7,486 nt of DNA, from contig JAGBFY010000595.1 of assembly GCA_017936245.1 (NCBI GenBank), positions 1 through 7,486 of the forward strand, read 5' to 3'. The notes beneath the pieces are model-generated. The model did no database searches. It was not told the DNA's origin and saw only the letters and a list, made by a program, of their open reading frames with translations. A program made the translations under genes and the position numbers. The DNA comes from Kiritimatiellia bacterium (GTDB lineage Bacteria > Verrucomicrobiota > Kiritimatiellia > RFP12 > UBA1067). Every line of letters begins with the position of its first letter. The first letter of the stretch is position 1. Of the stretch, positions 4,495 to 7,486 are shown piece after piece.

Positions 4495-6633
4495 ATGCAA
4501 CCGGATACACATACAGAAACTGCAGTATATGCCGAGGGAAGGGCGAACAGGCTGCTAATGGCGCTTGTTGCCGCCACCATGGTAATATCGGCCAATGCAA
4601 CGACATACTATTGGTATGGTGGCATTGACTCTGATCCTCTAAATCCGCGCAATTACGGCACAAGGGATGTCAATAATAGTCAGGATCAATACAGGCTTTC
4701 TGAACTTCCTGAACCGGGAAGCGTGATAGCGACATGCGACTCGACCTCAATTCGGGTGGATGACAGCTCCATCGCATATCTCTCGTCGTTGGACACAATG
4801 CAGTTGCGCGATGGAACGAAGCTTGTAATTGACATCTCCACAAATTCTACGGTTGCCGCCAAGTTCTACCGGCAGGGCGGTACAGGAATGGTGGTTAAGC
4901 GTGGATTGGGAACGCTCTTTCTCGGTCCCGTAGCTACAAGTACTTCGGACTACTACACCACATTCATTGTTGAACGTGGGAATCTTGTATTCCCGCAATC
5001 CGGGCAAACTGCCAACTCTGAATACCTGCATTCTGGACTTGTGGTCTCGAATGGCTGCAAGGTCATTCTTGATGGCGGGCGGGCGACCTCGGCGTTCAGG
5101 TTGAGGTTTAGGAAAAGCGCAACCGGAATGCCCGGTGGATTTTGCGGTGCCGGAGATATAGCATACACAAACGATTCCGTCGCATGTACGCTTTACGCCG
5201 GCGGTACTGATGAGTTGTTCACCGGAGTGATTTCCGGCGACAAGCTCAAACTGCAGGTTTCAGGTGACTTGATGCTTGCCAATAGTGCCAACACACTTGC
5301 GTATGACGGCGCCAATGAGATGTATCACCAAGGTGGAACTCTCGGATTCCTCAAATTCGGCAGTACGTCCGCAACAGAAACATCATCCTTCGGAAAACTG
5401 AACAAAAAGATCCAAACAAGCGGATCTGGCACATGCATGTTTCTCTGTCTTGCGAAAGCGGAAGACGGACCACAATCCGCAAGCCGCACAATCGGTGACT
5501 ACAACACGGGCGTAATCGGCTTCGATGGTGGCGCCTACGGCGCGTTCACTTTTGCAGGAAACTTATGGTCCGTAACAGATGCCAATCGGATAAAGGAACT
5601 GGTGTTGACAGGTTCCAATACGACGGAATGTTCCTGGAGCGGTGAGATTGCAGGTTACAGTGGCGGTAAGAACTACGGGAGTTACTATCTGACGAAGCGT
5701 GGTTCGGGCACTTGGAGCATGGCGGCTTTGAGGAACACCTCCACAAAATTGGCAAAGCTTGCCGGCATAAGTGTGGAGAACGGTACACTTGCGTTCTATT
5801 CGCTTGCAGAGCAGGGCACGATGTGTTCAATCGGTGAAGCCCCGGCTTCGCTTCTCTATGGCTATCCATACAAGGGAGTCACCAACGGCGTACCGACGGT
5901 GGACTACGCAATCCGTCTTGGAAACGCCACAAACCTGACGGAGGAGGGGTGTCTTGAAAAAAGGAAAACGTCCTTAAGCACGGTGACAGAATGTTCCACA
6001 CGGCATATCGCCGTCACTGGAAGGGGACGTCTCCGTAACGGAGCGGAAGCCGACGCCCTGTCCTGGAAGGGGGTGAAAAGTGTGGTTCCACCCGAAAACG
6101 CGGATGCCGTCCCTGTGTTAAGCACACTCACTTTGGATGGTGACGGCAGAGGCTTGAACACTCTTTCGGACATAACAGAAGATGATGGCGCGGCTCCGCT
6201 GCGCATTGCGAAGGAAGGTTCGGCTTCATGGACGCTTTCGGGACGACTTGCGTTCACAGGCGGCCTTGATGTGAGAGAGGGGGTACTCAACGCAACGACG
6301 CTTTCATACCCCGTTTCATTCCTTCGTGTCGACGGTGGAGCCACACTGAATCTGACCGGTGATGCGGCGACCGTAAATGCATGGTCCATTGACGCAGACA
6401 GGGGTATAGGAACAATTAACGGCATCTCTTTTGCAGATCATGGAACAATCTCCATCGCAAATGCGGCGGAATATCCCGTGACGATCGCATGTGATCTGAC
6501 CGGTTGCGTCGGCATTGACAATATATCCGACTGGGCGGTGAGGACAGATATGGATAGCGTGAATCTGGTTGCGACGGCATGTCCGTCTGGGATCACGATT
6601 TCGAAAATCGGTTTCGTCATCCTGTTCAGATAA
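4495..6633 (+). CDS. Secreted beta-helix protein with autotransporter-associated beta-strand (PATR) repeats
   Basis: This is a 712-residue exported protein. A basic n-region, a hydrophobic run (LLMALVAATMVISANA, 20-35) and a likely cleavage after ANA form the signal peptide. The mature protein opens with YYWYGGIDSDPLNPRNYG (38-55), a form of the W-x-G-x-P-x-N-W/Y opening common in such proteins. PATR-like units follow, each with a G-x-G-(T/S)-(L/W) turn and ending in (E/Q)xGxL: about 128-166 (RGLGTLFLGP to VERGNLVF), 249-286 (weaker, ending HQGGTLGF), 393-434 (RGSGTWSMAA to VENGTLAF) and 567-600 (EGSASWTLSG to VREGVLNA). Such repeats build right-handed beta-helices on the cell surface or outside the cell. 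No catalytic motif is recognised, and neither an autotransporter barrel nor a PEP-CTERM tail is seen; it ends ITISKIGFVILFR. GGAGG eight bases upstream supports the start. It is probably co-transcribed with the DUF4838 gene, so a role in binding or presenting a glycan is an inference. Confidence 0.82.
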   Translation: MQPDTHTETAVYAEGRANRLLMALVAATMVISANATTYYWYGGIDSDPLNPRNYGTRDVNNSQDQYRLSELPEPGSVIATCDSTSIRVDDSSIAYLSSLDTMQLRDGTKLVIDISTNSTVAAKFYRQGGTGMVVKRGLGTLFLGPVATSTSDYYTTFIVERGNLVFPQSGQTANSEYLHSGLVVSNGCKVILDGGRATSAFRLRFRKSATGMPGGFCGAGDIAYTNDSVACTLYAGGTDELFTGVISGDKLKLQVSGDLMLANSANTLAYDGANEMYHQGGTLGFLKFGSTSATETSSFGKLNKKIQTSGSGTCMFLCLAKAEDGPQSASRTIGDYNTGVIGFDGGAYGAFTFAGNLWSVTDANRIKELVLTGSNTTECSWSGEIAGYSGGKNYGSYYLTKRGSGTWSMAALRNTSTKLAKLAGISVENGTLAFYSLAEQGTMCSIGEAPASLLYGYPYKGVTNGVPTVDYAIRLGNATNLTEEGCLEKRKTSLSTVTECSTRHIAVTGRGRLRNGAEADALSWKGVKSVVPPENADAVPVLSTLTLDGDGRGLNTLSDITEDDGAAPLRIAKEGSASWTLSGRLAFTGGLDVREGVLNATTLSYPVSFLRVDGGATLNLTGDAATVNAWSIDADRGIGTINGISFADHGTISIANAAEYPVTIACDLTGCVGIDNISDWAVRTDMDSVNLVATACPSGITISKIGFVILFR

Positions 6634-6675
6634 GGTGATATTGGCATTTGTACATACAAGAGAGAGGTAGCAGAT

Positions 6676-7486
6676 ATGTTAATCAAAGGGAAGTCCATTT
6701 GCGCATTGGCGGTGTTCATGGGAACGGTCTCCTTACTGGCGGCCACAGCAGACGGGAGTCGCCCATCGGTGACGTTCACTCCGGAGAATATAGAGGTTGT
6801 AATTGAAAGGAAGGCGTTGCCGGTCGTGCGTTTTGCCGCGCAGGAGGCGACGAATTTTCTCTCCCGCGTTTTTAGGTCGCCTATACCGGTCGTGAATGCT
6901 CCGTCTGTGAACAAATCTTCAATTATCCTTGGGATGAACAAGTGGTCGCGCGCCGCCGGCATAGATCCTGACTCCAAGCCGGTAGACACTTTCTTCATAA
7001 AGACAGAGCCGGGACGCGTCTATCTTGCCGGACGTGACGGACGGTATGACCCCATAAAGGCATTGACAAGCGTATCGACCGACGGACGCGACAAGGCTAC
7101 ACTTTTTGCGGTCTATGCGTTTCTCGAACGATTTGCAGGCTGTAGGTTCTATTTCCCGGGGGAGTTGGGGGAGATTGTTCCGTCTGCCAACAGCATAACG
7201 GTGCCGAACACCGACATATCCGTTACACCGCACTGTCTCGAACGGCGCATATACTGTCCAAAGGCCGCCTGGTACGACGACGGTCCGTTTGCCAAGATCG
7301 GAAGGCGGATTGACTGGTTCCGCAAACGGCTTGGCACGACGCAGGTTCCCTGCTGCCACGGAACGTCACGTTGGAAGTTTAAGGAAAGATACGCGAAAGA
7401 CCACCCTGAATATTTCGTTCTGCTGAAGAACGGGAGGCGCTACACGGGTGACGGGCCCGGGCAATCGGCGTATAAGGAAGGCCATC
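6676..7486 (+). CDS. DUF4838 domain protein, putative secreted glycoside hydrolase, cut by the right edge
   Basis: The reading frame is open from ATG 6676 to the window end (270 codons plus one base), so the C terminus is missing. GAGAGG about eight bases upstream supports the start. Residues 1-23 form a signal peptide (basic MLIKGK, hydrophobic core, cleavage near LAATA). The rest follows the DUF4838 plan: FAAQEATNFLSRVFRSPIPVV (53-73, the Ax-ELxxYL helix of an alpha-glucuronidase-like N-terminal domain), IILG (83-86), VYLAGRDG (115-122), ATLFAVYAFLERFAGCRFYF (141-160) and PGELGEIVP (161-169). The family's core domain then starts with CHGTSRWKFKERY and HPEYFVLLKNGRR (about 227-255). DUF4838 proteins have a hexosaminidase- or glucuronidase-like N-terminal domain ahead of a TIM-barrel-like core and often sit in glycan-use loci. 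Enzyme activity and substrate are inferred. Only 42 bp separate it from the PATR gene, which points to one operon. Confidence 0.87.
   Translation, partial: MLIKGKSICALAVFMGTVSLLAATADGSRPSVTFTPENIEVVIERKALPVVRFAAQEATNFLSRVFRSPIPVVNAPSVNKSSIILGMNKWSRAAGIDPDSKPVDTFFIKTEPGRVYLAGRDGRYDPIKALTSVSTDGRDKATLFAVYAFLERFAGCRFYFPGELGEIVPSANSITVPNTDISVTPHCLERRIYCPKAAWYDDGPFAKIGRRIDWFRKRLGTTQVPCCHGTSRWKFKERYAKDHPEYFVLLKNGRRYTGDGPGQSAYKEGH

Noticed and set aside
5904..6998. Two long minus-strand open frames opposite the PATR and DUF4838 genes
   Set aside because: They have no recognisable motif or convincing start, and overlap well-supported forward genes whose repeats and domain motifs explain the DNA.
1..7486. 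CRISPR arrays, tRNA or rRNA genes, insertion sequences, phage or toxin-antitoxin genes
   Set aside because: No regularly spaced repeats, cloverleaf with a conserved T loop, transposase motifs or terminal inverted repeats were seen on either strand.

Overview
The window looks like an anaerobic, probably host-associated bacterium of the PVC superphylum, most likely Kiritimatiellota or Lentisphaerota. This is inferred from gene content: a Na+-translocating decarboxylase beta subunit, a GntR-type DNA-binding domain joined to a LacI-type sensor, a secreted protein with autotransporter-associated beta-strand (PATR) repeats, and a DUF4838 protein. That combination is typical of sugar- and glycoprotein-degrading members of those phyla. 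No rRNA, tRNA or marker gene is present to confirm it.

Layout. Positions 1-1344 (+) hold a GC-rich beta subunit of a sodium-pumping decarboxylase, open at the left edge, followed at 1371-1493 by a 40-residue single-span membrane peptide that probably belongs to the same operon. Positions 1494-1973 hold no convincing gene; they contain a 60-nt hairpin that probably ends the decarboxylase transcript, a doubtful 61-codon ORF, and a small terminator for the opposite strand. Positions 1974-3158 (-) encode an M20-family metallohydrolase with an apparent signal peptide. A 120-bp AT-rich divergent promoter region separates it from a GntR/LacI hybrid regulator at 3281-4390 (+). A sigma70-like promoter at 4427-4456 then leads into a secreted PATR beta-helix protein (4495-6633) and a DUF4838 protein (6676 to the right edge), 42 bp apart and probably co-transcribed.

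How the parts work together. The left part belongs to energy metabolism: decarboxylation of oxaloacetate, methylmalonyl-CoA or glutaconyl-CoA is coupled to Na+ export. The right part looks like a small glycan-use cassette: a ligand-sensing repressor or activator, a surface or secreted beta-helix protein, and a secreted putative glycoside hydrolase. The divergent M20 hydrolase may share the regulator. The most interesting details are promoters that predict leaderless or near-leaderless mRNAs for both divergent genes, paired palindromes between them, the 40-residue peptide behind the decarboxylase, and an aromatic/glycine tandem repeat just ahead of the beta-subunit membrane domain.
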